Shown here piece by piece: positions 21,701-33,149 of a DNA stretch of 64,000 nt (its first letter is position 1; every line of letters starts with the position of its first letter). The position numbers were made by a program, and so were the translations under genes. Under the pieces are notes generated by a model. It saw nothing but the letters and a program-made list of their open reading frames with translations. It was not told the DNA's origin and ran no database searches. The DNA comes from Bufo bufo. Taxonomy: Eukaryota > Chordata > Amphibia > Anura > Bufonidae. The stretch is from the NCBI RefSeq assembly GCF_905171765.1, contig NC_053393.1, positions 191,855,921 to 191,919,920 on the forward strand, in the 5' to 3' direction.

Positions 21701-22433
21701 TGTCAGTGAAAGCATTGCAAAGTGAAGGGTTTAGGAACCATAGCAACAAGTGGCAGACCAGGTGAAGTTACACGGAAGGTTCGCCAAGTGTGGAAGTGCA
21801 GAACGCATGAAAGTCGCCAGCGCTCTGTTGTCTCAGTAACTGTAAAGATTCAAACCTCCTCTTAAAAAGCAACATATTACGCAATCTAATGAGATTCAAA
21901 TACAGATATGAAACAAAGTCACTGAAATCTACCAATCTGGAAAGGTTACAAAGCCATTGCTAAGACTCTGGGACTCCAGCGAACCACGATAAAAGCTATT
22001 ATCCACAAAAGGAGAAAACTTGAAATGGTGGTGAACGTTTCCCAGGAGTGGCTGGCCTCTCAAACCTCTTACACCAGGTTTGCACAGATGATCCTGGAGG
22101 TCAGAAAAGAACCCAGGTGAACATCTAAAGAACTATAGGCTTTACCTGCCTAAATTAAGGCTGATAATTATAATAAGAAAACCTGGGCAAAAATGGCATC
22201 CATGAGAGAGTTGCAAGGCGCAAACCAATGCTTACCAAAAAGCACACAAAGGTTTTGTCTTGCATTTGTCAAAAAACATCTAGGTGACTCCAAAGACATT
22301 CGGGATCTTATTCTGTCTTATGACTGATGATTCAATGGTAGAACTTTCTGGAAGACATGGGTTCCATTACATCTGGTGTAAAGGTAACTGCATTTCACCA
22401 TAAGAATTAATTCTAACAGTCTAATGTTGTGGC

Positions 22434-23987
22434 TAGTGATGGATAAACATCTGTCGGGACGGTTCGCAAACGCGATCGCCAAACGCGATCAAATGTTCGC
22501 GAATCGCAAGTTTGCGGCGGGTCCCATTCATTTTAATGTCAGGCGAACCTGAAAAACCTTCAGCTCATATTTGCAGCCAAGAAATAATTACTAGAAGCGC
22601 ACAAATAATCCCACAACATGGACAGTGACATACCAGATGTATTATTCGAATTTGCGATCTCCATAATTTTTTTTTTTGTATGCAAAATATCGGCAATATA
22701 ATGTTTGCGTACGCGCATGCGCAAATGCACTATACAGTACCCAAATGCACTATAAAGAAAGTATATTGGTATATAACACCCCGCTTCAATCAGTTTTTTG
22801 GGGGGGGGACTGGTATATCACACCAGTAGAAATTATTTGTTCCAATAACGCTTGTCCCTCTATATACCTGCAGTATCGCAGCAGAACCTCACACAACTGA
22901 AGCACAATACAATACTATATAATATACTTTCTAACATAGAAAGTATATTATAACATTATACAAGGAAGGCAATCCATTAGAATATACATGAAGATAAAAC
23001 GTAACCTTTAATAATTTTACTATAAGGGTCCATTCACACGTCCGTAAGTGTTTTGCGGATCCGCAAAACACGGACACCGGCAATGTGCATTCCGCAATTT
23101 GTGGACCGCACATCGCCGGCACTGAAATAGAAAATGCCTAATCTTGTCTGCAATTGCGGACAAGAATAGGACATGTTCTATTTTTTGGCGGAAACAGAAG
23201 CACAGATGCGGAAGTGCGGATCCGCAAATGCGGATAGCACATTCCCGGCCCCATTGAAAATGAATGGGTCTGCACCCGTTCCGCAAAATTGCGGAATGGA
23301 TGCGGACCCATTTTGCGGACGTGTGAATGGAAAAGATATCCCTCAAAATGAAAATAAATTAAATTATTAAAGTTAAGCAAAAAGCATAGATGTGGTAGGC
23401 AATAACAAGTGCTCGGCGGCACTAAATCAGGTGCTCGGCGCACCAAATCAGAAACAATATGTCCTACCACAATCCGGGGGGTTCCAGTTCACATCCATGA
23501 ATCCCGGAGGGAAAGCAAAAAACATCTATCCCTGGGCTAGATGATGATGTGGTATTGAAGGACAGGGTGGGCAAAGAACAGTCCCTGATATTGCCCTACA
23601 GGGGGGTGCTATTCTGACCCTGATAGCCTAACCACAGATCACCCGCCCTGATAAGAGCAACCCCGTCCGGAACCTTACCCTATATAAAAATGGCCCTAGT
23701 AAGCCCCTAGCCCCTAGGCCCCTGACTTCCAGGTGATCGCAAAGCACTGAATGTAAAATGGCGGCCAGATCAGGTTTATTTATAAGGTAGGGGGTGTGTC
23801 CATGTGCTGAAATGTCTCAATTGGCTGTCCTGTACCACCTGATGGATGTGTCATGGGTCAAAGTTCTTCACAATGTAAAATAATATAGCGGGCACGAATT
23901 TCTCCATATGTTTGCATGTTCGGCGAATCGCGAACACGCAAAGTTCGCCGCGAAACGACCGCTGGGCGAACCGCAAGGCCATCTCTA
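22434..23987. mobile_element. hAT-type non-autonomous element, copy 1
   Basis: Ends TAGTGATGG and CCATCTCTA, flanked by 8-bp repeats GTTGTGGC (22426-22433) and GTTGTGGT (23988-23995) with one mismatch, inside the Tc1 relic. No transposase seen. Subterminal regions carry GTTCGC/GCGAAC-type repeats. A second copy lies at 45136-46780. This copy lacks about 110-140 bp present in the other near 46405-46545. Confidence 0.87.
23027..23332. mobile_element. Short TIR element embedded in hAT copy 1
   Basis: Ends GGTCCATTCACACGTCCG and CGGACGTGTGAATGGA are inverted repeats, with a body of CGCAAAA/TTGCGGA repeats. The same embedded element is at about 45720-46029 in copy 2. Confidence 0.75.
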
Positions 23988-24269
23988 GTTGTGGTGGTAG
24001 TGTTATGGTCTGTGGCTATTTTGCTACTACAGGACCATGACAACTTGTCATAATTTTATGGAACAATAGATTCTGCTCTCAGAAAATCTTGAATAAAAAT
24101 GTTTGTCCATCAGTTTGTGCTGTAAATCTTAAGAGCATGTAGGAGGATAATGATTCGAAACACACAAGCAAGTCCACCTCTGAATGGCTCAAAAGAAACA
24201 AAATTAAGGTTTTGGTGTGGCCAAGTCAAAGTCTTGACTTGAATCCCATTGAGATGGTGTGGCAAGACC

Positions 24270-24656
24270 TTAAAGAGGACCTTTCACCAGAAGAAAGTAT
24301 CTAAACTAACCATACAGACGTGTAGAGCGGTGCCCAGGGATCCCCCTGCACTTACTGTTATCCCTGGACGCCGCTCCGTTCTCCGGTTATAGCCTCCGGT
24401 ATGTTCATAGTTAGGCTCCACCCAGGGGAACTGGCTATGAGCTGAGCGCTGCGATTGGCCAGCGCTACAGCATAGGAGAAAGAGACGCCGGCAGATTCCC
24501 CTGGGTGGAGCCTAACTACGAACATACCGGAGGCTATAACCGGAGAACGGAGCGGCGCCCGGGGATAACAGTAAGTGCAGGGGGATCCCTGGGCGCCGCT
24601 CTACACGTCTGTATAGTCAGTTTAGATACTTTCTTCTGGTGAAAGGTCCTCTTTAA
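24270..24656. mobile_element. TTAA-flanked MITE with ~155-bp inverted arms
   Basis: 387 bp, TTAA at both ends (24270-24273, 24653-24656). The arms begin TTAAAGAGGACCTTTCACC and are complementary for about 155 bp, with GTATGTTC and AACGGAGCGG inside both. The end sequence is shared with the MITE at 18368-18813, so the two use related transposase signals. Inserted in the Tc1 relic just after its DLNPIE region. Confidence 0.9.
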
Positions 24657-25480
24657 AAGGAACTTGTCACCTCCTAAATGCATGTAAACCCGCCAGCAGT
24701 ACTTCAGGGTAGCCCGCAGTGTGATACTAAACATACTTTTCATCCTGCAGTCTGATGCTGCATAAGGTCAGAAAACTATCTTTTATCCTCCATCCGCGCT
24801 AATTTGTATGTCAGCTTGAAGTCAAGGGGGCAGCGGCCTCTTTGCTTCAAGTCAAGGTAACCATGCCCCCTCTTGCCTTTGAGTGACAGCCCGCAATTCC
24901 GCTTTGCATTCCGAAGTCTCGAGCATGCGCGGTGCCCTCTTTTTTACTGCGCGATCCCATGCCCTGACATGGATCCGGCATTCTGGCAAGTGTTCCGGAA
25001 TTGTGGCTGGAGAAAATACCGCAGCATGCTGCGTTATTTTCTCCGGCCTAATACCGTAAGAGAGACTGAACTGAAGACATCATGATGCATAATTTAGAAT
25101 GCATTAGGATAAAACTGAAGCGTTTTTTTCCAGTATTGAGCCCCTGTGATGGAACTCAATACCGGAAAAGAATAACGCTAGTGTGAAAGTATCCTAAAAC
25201 TCACTTCTCTAAAAGTAAGCAGTTTATGAAGCAAACAGAAGTTATACAGTCAAGTAGGAAAGGCTAGTTTCACATCTGCGGCACGCAGATCCGGCTGCCT
25301 AACCCAGCAGACAATGCCAGGGATCGGCAGGACACAAACTGCAGCACACAGTGGTTTGCATCTTGACGATTCTCCACATTTTTGCTGGAATGTGGCCGGA
25401 TACCACCCCAGCCCAGAAAATAATATAGAATCAATAAAGAAATACATTACAAAATGACAGGAACATTCATAAACAAATCA
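24657..25480. repeat. Fragments of further MITEs
   Basis: AAGGAACTTGTCACC directly after the previous TTAA looks like one end of another TTAA MITE that shares the TTAA. AACGCTAGTGTGAAAGTATCC (end near 25197) and AAGGCTAGTTTCACAT (25259) resemble termini of the element at 38853-39351. Both appear incomplete. No gene. Confidence 0.5.
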
Positions 25481-26214
25481 GAAATCCTCTTTAAAGAAGG
25501 AATTAGTTAATAGGAAGCCCTTGATTGGCACCCTCTGCTAAGGTGTGCAGCAATTGTCAATTGCAGTATGGAAAAACGTCAGTCAGAGGTGTTTTAAAAA
25601 GTGTGGTCCTGGAGAAAATACTGTACCAATAATACTGTAGACTACACTGCACCACTGTCACGTTGGGGATGCATACAAAACCAAGTTGGCTGGGATCAGG
25701 TAAGGGAGCTGTATGGAAGGAACGCATGGGTTAGTAAGACAACTGGTGTGGGGGGCTGATTGTCTGGCTGCAGCTTGGGGTAAGCACAGGGCAGTTTCAA
25801 TGGAATTCTGTTGAGGGGATGAACATAAAAAAATCACAACCATCCATTAGACGCACACTTCCCCCATGTCTATGCAGTTCTTTCTTATTTCCTGTGATGT
25901 CCATGGGCCCTTCGAAGCAGCTACAGGGGCAGTGATGGGGGAGCATCTGTAACTAGATGGGTGGGAGAAGCTATAAAAATGTTAAATTGTTGTAGTTGTG
26001 AATATTTCAATCATTTTTACAATATACATTAGGCAAGGTTTAAATAATTGTTGAGTTACACTGAGATAATACGGCATAAACTAGTTTGGTGAATAGCATG
26101 TAATGAAGATTAATACTGTAGATTTAAATAAAATGTCAGCAGACTACAGCAAAATTCCTTGAGGTTTCAATAGATCTTCAGAAAGAATGACAATGTGAAC
26201 CCCTGTGAATACGG
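25481..26214. other. Unassigned non-coding stretch
   Basis: No gene or clear repeat recognised. Ordinary A/T-rich sequence. Confidence 0.5.
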
Positions 26215-26502
26215 ACTTGAGAAAGGCTCTATGGATGAACCGAAACATTGCTACTGAACTGTTCCACATGGGTAAATACATTTTTTGTATTTTTATAGCC
26301 TTTGGAGTGCTGTCCATTTTTCTTTATTATTTTCTTGGGTTGTTGGCCTATACCCGGGGACATAGCACCCATCCTTTTTACTTGTGGCTGGTGCTGCCAA
26401 TTTTTCTATATATATATAGAGAGATGAAAGTTCAGGGCAGCCCTCCTGGTAGTAAGTATTTGGGTGCCAGCGATGAAAACACCTTACCAAGGTGTATAAT
26501 GT
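26215..26502. repeat. Probable dispersed repeat with ACCGAAACA motif
   Basis: Contains GATGAACCGAAACATTGC and TTTGGAGTGCTGTCCATTTT, sequences I associate with amphibian dispersed DNA repeats. The open frame 26205-26504 has no protein family motif. Confidence 0.4.
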
Positions 26503-26714
26503 AGAATGAATAAATGACACCGCGGCACATCCGTTAGTGAAAAAAAAGTGGAATCCTTTATTCACCTATGCGACGTTTCGGTCCGCTTACTGGGACCATT
26601 CTCAAGCATTGCTTGAGAATGGTCCCAGTAAGCGGTCCGAAACGTCGCATAGGTGAATAAAGGATTCCACTTTTTTTCACCAACAGATGTGCCGCGGTAT
26701 CATTTATTCATTCT
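26503..26714. repeat. 212-bp near-perfect palindrome with CGAAACG motif
   Basis: Arms fold around AAGCATTGCTT (centre about 26609) with roughly one indel and a few mismatches. Each arm carries GCGACGTTTCGG or its complement. The tips are AGAATGAATAAATG and CATTTATTCATTCT. A short AT microsatellite follows. Confidence 0.9.
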
Positions 26715-27100
26715 ATATATATATAAATATATATAGATATGTACAGAATGGATTAGACTAGGTCAGTGGCAGAATGCACTACTATTGAATCTTCTCTGAT
26801 TGCAGTCGTTCACTGTCCTTTCTTCTTCACTGAGCCCAGAAAGCCATAAAGACCCTTTATAGCAATACAAATTCAGAGCCCAGATTAGACCTCTAAATTA
26901 AATCAACCCCTCTAAATTCATTGAGACTTCAGACCAGGCCTGCAAATTTATCAGACCCCAGACCTCCAAAAATAATCAGATCCCAAACCAGACACCTCCA
27001 TATACTTACCCTTCCAGCTTTTCTTCAGCTCAGGGAGGCACTGTACTGGGTTCTGGTGTTGTTCAGCACCAAGAAGTTGTGTGCACCTCTGTACACTGTG

Positions 27101-27450
27101 GCCCAGATTTACAAATGTGTCTGCAACTAGAATGTCTGAAAAGTGGTGCAAATAGGGTTTTTGTAATTTTGTTTACTCTCTCAAAAAAGGGGTGGGGCCT
27201 ATCTGTAGGGTGTAGCTTTGTGGGAAAGAGATATGGTATAAGATGTGGTGTTTAGTGCCAAAATTGTGCCACAATTCTGGTGCAAATTTCTGTCTGAAAG
27301 TAAGCCAACAAATAGTTGGTACAAAGTAAAACAAAAGTGTCTCTTCCTGTACAACATTTATCACCCAGCAATAATTACTGTGGTAAATCTGTAGCAGGTC
27401 TAGAAAGCCTGTATAAGCTTACACCATTTATAGGATTAGTAAATCTGCCC
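27101..27450. mobile_element. Short TIR element with 5-bp TSD
   Basis: 350 bp. Inverted ends GCCCAGATTTAC and GTAAATCTGCCC, flanked by perfect direct repeats CTGTG (27096-27100, 27451-27455). Class not assigned. Confidence 0.65.
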
Positions 27451-27455
27451 CTGTG

Positions 27456-27924
27456 TCCAAGACTATGGATTTGCATCCAGAGCAGGAGTGCTGAACCTGA
27501 AAATAAGCCAAAAGGGTATATATACTGGTACACCTGGGCTCACTCGGCCTGTCACTGCTGTTCCCTCCTGCTCATTTCCACTCAATGACAATGATGCAGT
27601 AGGAGGCCTCTTTAGGTGCCCTGGGAAAATGCCAGTCCTGAGGTGTTTGATGTATTCATCTTAAAAAGCAAAGGGAATACGCTGTCTAATGCCATCAATC
27701 TTTATCTACAGATACATACATTTTCCCAATTTACAATTTGTTAAAAGGTTATTTCAGTAAACTTTACATTTCAATCACAAATAAATTATAGGAAAATGTA
27801 TATTGTATCACCTAAAGCAGAAAACACTTTTTGTCAACATTGCCAATGTTCAGGAAAATGTTAAGTTACTAAATTATTAGACTTTGAAAATGAATAAATA
27901 TTAAAATATGGGAAAGTAAAATGG
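27456..27924. other. Unassigned non-coding stretch
   Basis: No gene or clear repeat recognised. Confidence 0.5.
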
Positions 27925-28080
27925 TCATGTCTTAACAATTACCAGAAAGCTCCAACATAATATTCTACTAATAACAAGAAAACTCCAAAATAATATCCAA
28001 CCAATCAGCAGAAAGCTCCAACATAATGTTCTACTAATCACCAAAAATCTCCTACATGATATCCAACCAATCACCAGAAA
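27925..28080. repeat. Diverged 33-bp minisatellite block
   Basis: Four or five diverged copies of the unit at 28798-29410 (CAGAAAGCTCCAACATAAT followed by CC or CTAC). Confidence 0.8.
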
Positions 28081-28797
28081 GTCACAGAAAAAATGTACCA
28101 AACGGATATGCCACTGACTATACTGGCTAGTCATAAATGCAGATATTAAAAGCTGAGACTTTCGCCAATATATTCCTGTCAGGAAAATATCGGAGCCCAT
28201 CATGCACCACGTCACGGTCACTCAGCATGGTAAAGGGTCCTACCACTACGCTAACTATGGTGTGAACAAGGTCTGAAGGTGATGTAATCCATCTCACAGC
28301 CAAGCTTCCACACAACCGCCTAGCAGGACAACTAGTGCAATGTGAACAAAGCCAGACTGTAAGCCACACCCATATCAGACCATGTGATGGAGGTTACCAG
28401 GTGCAAAAGAGTGTTTGAATGCCAGGTAAAGGCACATACACTACATATAAAACAAGACAAAAACACAGAAATATAGTGGCAATTCTGGAGGAGCTGCTCA
28501 ACCCCTAACACTGTAGCGTGTTTTTCATTGGGGGAGCAGCCCCACCGCATGTGGACCGCAGCAAACGACTATCCCCAGCAAAAAATGCATACGGTGGAGG
28601 ATGTCGGCGCGGTCCACATGCACCACAAAGGCATCCTACACAAAACGGAGCATTGTGCGGATGAAAATATAATCATATAAATCACAGAAAAAATGCACCA
28701 AACGGATATGCCACTGACTATACTGGCTAGTCATAAATGCAGATATTAAAAGCTGAGACTTTCGCCAATATATTCCTGTCAGGAAAATATCGGAGCC
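28081..28797 (-). repeat. Inverted copy of the 694-bp satellite unit plus partial second copy
   Basis: 28081-28683 is the reverse complement of the unit tandemly repeated at 30240-31870, with some deletions. 28684-28797 repeats 28088-28196 and then joins directly to the minisatellite. Confidence 0.87.
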
Positions 28798-29410
28798 AAT
28801 CACCAGAAAGCTCCAATATAATGTCCAACCAATCACCAGAAATCTCCAACATAATATCCAACCAATCACCAGAAAGCTCCAACATAATGTCCAACCAATC
28901 ACCAGAAATCTCCAACATAATATCCAACTAATCACCAGAAAGCTCCAACATAATGTCCAACCAATCACCAGAAAGCTCCAACATAATGTCCAACCAATCA
29001 CCAGAAATCTCCAACATAATGTCCAACCAATCACCAGAAATCTCCAACATAATATCCAACCAATCACCAGAAAGCTCCAACATAATGTCCAACCAATCAC
29101 CAGAAAGCTCCAATATAATGTCCAACCAATCACCAGAAATCTCCAACATAATATCCAACCAATCACCAGAAAGCTCCAACATAATGTCCAACCAATCACC
29201 AGAAATCTCCAACATAATATCCAACTAATCACCAGAAAGCTCCAACATAATGTCCAACCAATCACCAGAAAGCTCCAACATAATGTCCAACCAATCACCA
29301 AAAATGTCCTACATACTATCCAACCAATCACCAGAAAGCTCCAACATAATGTTCTACTAATCACAAGAAAACTCCAACATAATGTCCAACCAATCACCAG
29401 AAAATTCCAA
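28798..29410. repeat. 33-bp minisatellite, about 18 copies
   Basis: The unit is AATCACCAGAAA(G/T)CTCCAA followed by CATAATGTCCAACC. G- and T-type variants alternate irregularly. Because 33 is a multiple of three, long open frames appear on both strands; they are artefacts. The last three units are diverged. Confidence 0.95.
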
Positions 29411-29420
29411 AAAAAACTAT

Positions 29421-29546
29421 TTAAAGGAACACTCCTACCAAGCTGTTATGCCCATTGACTTGTCTATTTGGTCTTCTTCGTATATTTGAGTCATGCATTG
29501 ACCCTCAGTTCCAGGTTTATACATTTTTCCAGGAGTGCTGCTTTAA
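29421..29546. mobile_element. Tiny TTAA-flanked MITE
   Basis: 126 bp; TTAA at 29421-29424 and 29543-29546. Ends TTAAAGGAACACTCCT and (complement of right) TTAAAGCAGCACTCCT. Confidence 0.75.
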
Positions 29547-30224
29547 ATCTAGTTTATCTAGTTGAGTCCATTCTCTTTTGAGGGCAAGAATTCAAAAACA
29601 AAATCTTCGGTTGCTAAATCATGATAATAATGTGCTCTGATTATACTGCAAAAATGAATGTGTGGTCTTGATGTGTATGAATAAGGCTAGTATACAGATA
29701 TTTCCCTCCTTACCATATAGCTTTGCTCGAGATATCCAGAGAAGATCAGGTACGAAAATAAAAAGATTGCTCTGTAGGGCGTTTGAGTAATGTAAACTTT
29801 TTTTTTTTTCAAGTGGATATCCCAAGTCAAGAGGAACGAAGGATACATCTATGAAGGCTTAGAGAATATCTAGTGGAAATCTATATGTATTGTATAATGA
29901 TTCCTAGAGAGAAGCCATCAATTCAGAGGCCTTTTCTTTTCTAATTATTAGCAAAATTGATTAGTAATTGCAACCATATTGAATGCAAATGCACTCAGAA
30001 TTACATATGCACATGTCCGAAGCCTTATGTGTGATTTATTGCTTCCTCATGATCTCCTTACCCAGTTGTTAATCTGTGATATTGCAAGCAGCTTGATAAA
30101 TCGAAAAGTTCTATAGTTATACAAAGGATGCTTGATGTATATGCAATATTCCCAGTGTCTCTTTGTGTGTATTTAAACTGAATTTTAATTTATTTTTCAT
30201 AAGAAGGTAATACTATTTATCATG
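29547..30224. other. Unassigned non-coding stretch
   Basis: No gene or clear repeat recognised; a T-run near 29800-29810. Confidence 0.5.
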
Positions 30225-30239
30225 TTAACATCAAGGCTT

Positions 30240-31870
30240 CCGCCAATATGTTCCTGTCATTGCTCGGGATGGTCGTTTGCTGCGGTCCACATGCGGTGGG
30301 ACTGCTCGCCCAATGAGAAACACGCTACAGTGTTTGGGGTTTGAGCAGCTCCTCCATATCTGCCACGATATTTCTGTGGTTCACATGCGATGGGACTGCT
30401 CGCCCAATGAGAAACACGCTACAGTGTTTGGGGTCTGAGCAGTTCCGCCATATTGGCCACTGCAATTCTACAGTGATTTTGTTTTATATGTCTTGAATGT
30501 GCCTTCATCTGGCAATTGAACATTCCTGTGCACCTGGAATCCTCCATCACATGGTCTGATATGGGTGGGGCTCACAGTCCTGCTTTGTTCACATTGCACT
30601 GGCTGTCCTGCTAGGCATTTGTGTGCAGGCTGGGCTGTGAGCTGGATCACATCACCTTCAGACCGTGTTCACACCACAGTTGGCGTAGTGGTGGGACCCT
30701 TTGCCATGCTGAGTGACCGTGACGTGGTGCAATGATGGGCTCCGATATCTTCCTGACAGGAACATATTGGCGGAAGTCTCAGCTTTTAATATCTGCTTGT
30801 ATGACCAGCTAGTTTAGTCAGTGACATATCCTTTTGGTGCATTTTTCTCAGTGATTTATATGATTGTATTTTCATCCGCACGGTGCTCTGCCTGTGCAGG
30901 ATGCTTTTGTGGTGCATGTGGACCGCGCTGGCGTCCTCCTTTGTACGCATTAATTGCTCGGGATGGTCGTTTGCTGCGGTCCACATGCGGTGGGACTGCT
31001 CCCCCAATGAGAAACACGCTACAGTGTTTGGGGTTTGAGCAGCTCCTCCATATCTGCCACGATATTTCTGTGGTTCACATGCGATGGGACTGCTCGCCCA
31101 ATGAGAAACACGCTACAGTGTTTGGGGTCTGAGCAGTTCCGCCATATTGGCCACTGCAATTCTACAGTGATTTTGTTTTATATGTCTTGAATGTGCCTTC
31201 ATCTGGCAATTGAACATTCCTGTGCACCTGGAATCCTCCATCACATGGTCTGATATGGGTGGGGCTCACAGTCCTGCTTTGTTCACATTGCACTGGCTGT
31301 CCTGCTAGGCATTTGTGTGCAGGCTGGGCTGTGAGCTGGATCACATCACCTTCAGACCGTGTTCACACCACAGTTGGCGTAGTGGTGGGACCCTTTGCCA
31401 TGCTGAGTGACCGTGACGTGGTGCAATGATGGGCTCCGATATCTTCCTGACAGGAACATATTGGCGGAAGTCTCAGCTTTTAATATCTGCTTGTATGACC
31501 AGCTAGTTTAGTCAGTGACATATCCTTTTGGTGCATTTTCTTCAGTGATTTATATGATTGTATTTTCATCCGCACGGTGCTCTGCCTGTGCAGGATGCTT
31601 TTGTGGTGCATGTGGACCGCGCTGGCGTCCTCCTTTGTACGCATTAATTGCTCGGGATGGTCGTTTGCTGCGGTCCACATGCGGTGGGACTGCTCCCCCA
31701 ATGAGAAACACGCTACAGTGTTTGGGGTTTGAGCAGCTCCTCCATATCTGCCACGATATTTCTGTGGTTCACATGCGATGGGACTGCTCGCCCAATGAGA
31801 AACACGCTACAGTGTTTGGGGTCTGAGCAGTTCCGCCATATTGGCCACTGCAATTCTACAGTGATTTTGT
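30240..31870 (+). repeat. 694-bp tandem array (about 2.35 units) bounded by 15-bp direct repeats
   Basis: The landmark CTCGGGATGGTCGTTTGC recurs at about 30263, 30957 and 31651 (period 694) with very few differences. Each unit contains an internal duplication of about 95-100 bp around CCCAATGAGAAACACGC. The array is flanked by TTAACATCAAGGCTT at 30225-30239 and 31871-31885. At the left junction CCGCCAATATGTTCCTGTCA is an inverted piece of the unit's own 3' portion. No protein family is seen. Confidence 0.92.
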
Positions 31871-31885
31871 TTAACATCAAGGCTT

Positions 31886-32380
31886 GCCTTACCTTAGCAG
31901 GTGCTCTGCACAGATTTTCTCCCAACCTACCTAAAATTATAGTATGGTGACCAAATAACAGTGCCACACATTACAACAATAAATTTACTGATTAGTTCCT
32001 AACTGGTAATGCCACACAATCCTTAAGTAAATTCCAAAACACCGACATACAGTGCTGACATAACAGCTGCATAAATATTCATAAATCAGTGACATACTGT
32101 AGGTGAATGGGTAAACGTACATAAAGCAGTCTCAGAGACATTTATGTATTATGTCCATAGGTTTGTCCAGTTGATGCTGAATCACAGTCTTTACCATATG
32201 CCAACATTTCTGAAGAATATAGGCTGGAGAGGCAAATGTGTATAATGTTTAAACCTTAAGACTTCATTCACTTGACCTGGAAATGGGTTGATATTAGAAG
32301 CTACTGTACTTAAAGCTGCTCTGTCACCTGGATCAACTCTATACAACGAGGCATATAGCCATATTCACTTGAGTTGCACC
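31886..32380. other. Unassigned non-coding stretch
   Basis: No gene. TTAAAGCTGCTCTGTCACC near 32311 resembles a single TTAA-MITE end. Confidence 0.45.
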
Positions 32381-32795
32381 TAGGCCTGTTCCCCTTAATG
32401 GGGTTTTCCCAAGTGTTTAATACTGATGACCTATCCATAGGACAGGTCATCAGTATCTGATCGGTGAGTGTCTGACAGCCAGCACCCCCGGCAATTAGCT
32501 GTTTGAAGAGGCCACGTGCTCTGGTGAGTGCCGCTCAGCTCCGTTCAACTGAACTGCAACTAGGCCTGTTCTCCTTAATGGTATTTTCCAAGTGTTTAAT
32601 ACTGAGGACCTACCCATAGGACAGGTCATCAGTATCTGATCGGTGAGTGTCTGACAGCCAGCACCCCCGGCAATTAGCTGTTTGAAGAGGGCACGTGCTC
32701 TGGTGAGTGCCGCTCAGCTCCGTTCAACTGAACTGCAACTAGGCCTGTTCTCCTTAATGGTATTTTCCAAGTGTTTAATACTGATGACCTACCCA
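32381..32795. repeat. 180-bp tandem repeat, 2.3 copies
   Basis: TAGGCCTGTT recurs at 32381, 32561 and 32740. Units contain the dispersed repeat motifs GACAGGTCATCAGTATCTGA and TCAGCTCCGTTCAA. Confidence 0.9.
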
Positions 32796-33149
32796 GAAGA
32801 AATGAAGCATTACACAGTCTCCACTGAAGAAAATTTGCAGAAGTCCTGTGTTTTATTAACTTAAAATTCCCTAACAAGATTTCTTTAGCCAAACAAACCC
32901 TTTGCAGTTTATATACTATAGGTTGATCTCTAAATAGATTTATGTTCGTGAGGCCTGTCCATGTGGGTGACTGTTCAGAAATGGTGTTTCGTCTTTTATT
33001 ATATGGCTCTTCTCATAACTTTATATAGAAGATGCTGTAAATTAAGAATACTTCCTTGTACTGGAGGGTATCCAGAGAGGTCCCAGTCTTTGTTACATGT
33101 CAATTACAATGCCCGATAAAAAATATTCCCATAGAGCATTTTGTGCCTA
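32796..33149. other. Unassigned non-coding stretch
   Basis: No gene or clear repeat recognised. Confidence 0.5.

Larger units (their letters stand above)
21715..24273 (+). pseudogene. Tc1-type transposase relic, split by two younger insertions
   Basis: Decayed DDE transposase in pieces. The N-terminal HTH remnants are at about 21900-22080 (ATCTACCAATCTGGAAAGG, ACTCTGGGACTCCAGCG). The central part is at about 22100-22425. A piece after the hAT MITE starts at 23988 and reads GGSVMVCGYFATTGP, continuing to [11 protein letters not shown] (a QDNDPKHTS-like motif with the second Asp) and [19 protein letters not shown] (third acidic residue region, 24215-24272). Several stops are present. The hAT MITE (22434-23987) divides the middle and a TTAA MITE (24270-24656) cuts the C-terminus. 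Its terminal repeats were not located. Confidence 0.8.

Noticed and set aside
26205..26504. 99-residue frame with a hydrophobic segment
   Set aside because: Inside a dispersed repeat adjoining a palindrome; no conserved motif.
28636..29397. 253-residue open frame on the minus strand and matching plus-strand frames
   Set aside because: Produced by the 33-bp minisatellite, whose period is a multiple of three; the peptide is a simple 11-residue repeat.
28798..29410. Regular short repeats suggestive of a CRISPR array
   Set aside because: No unique spacers, eukaryotic context and no cas genes; it is a minisatellite.
30468..31826. Frames of 60, 73 and 103 residues recurring every 694 bp
   Set aside because: Satellite translation; the repeated occurrence reflects tandem copies and no domain is recognised.
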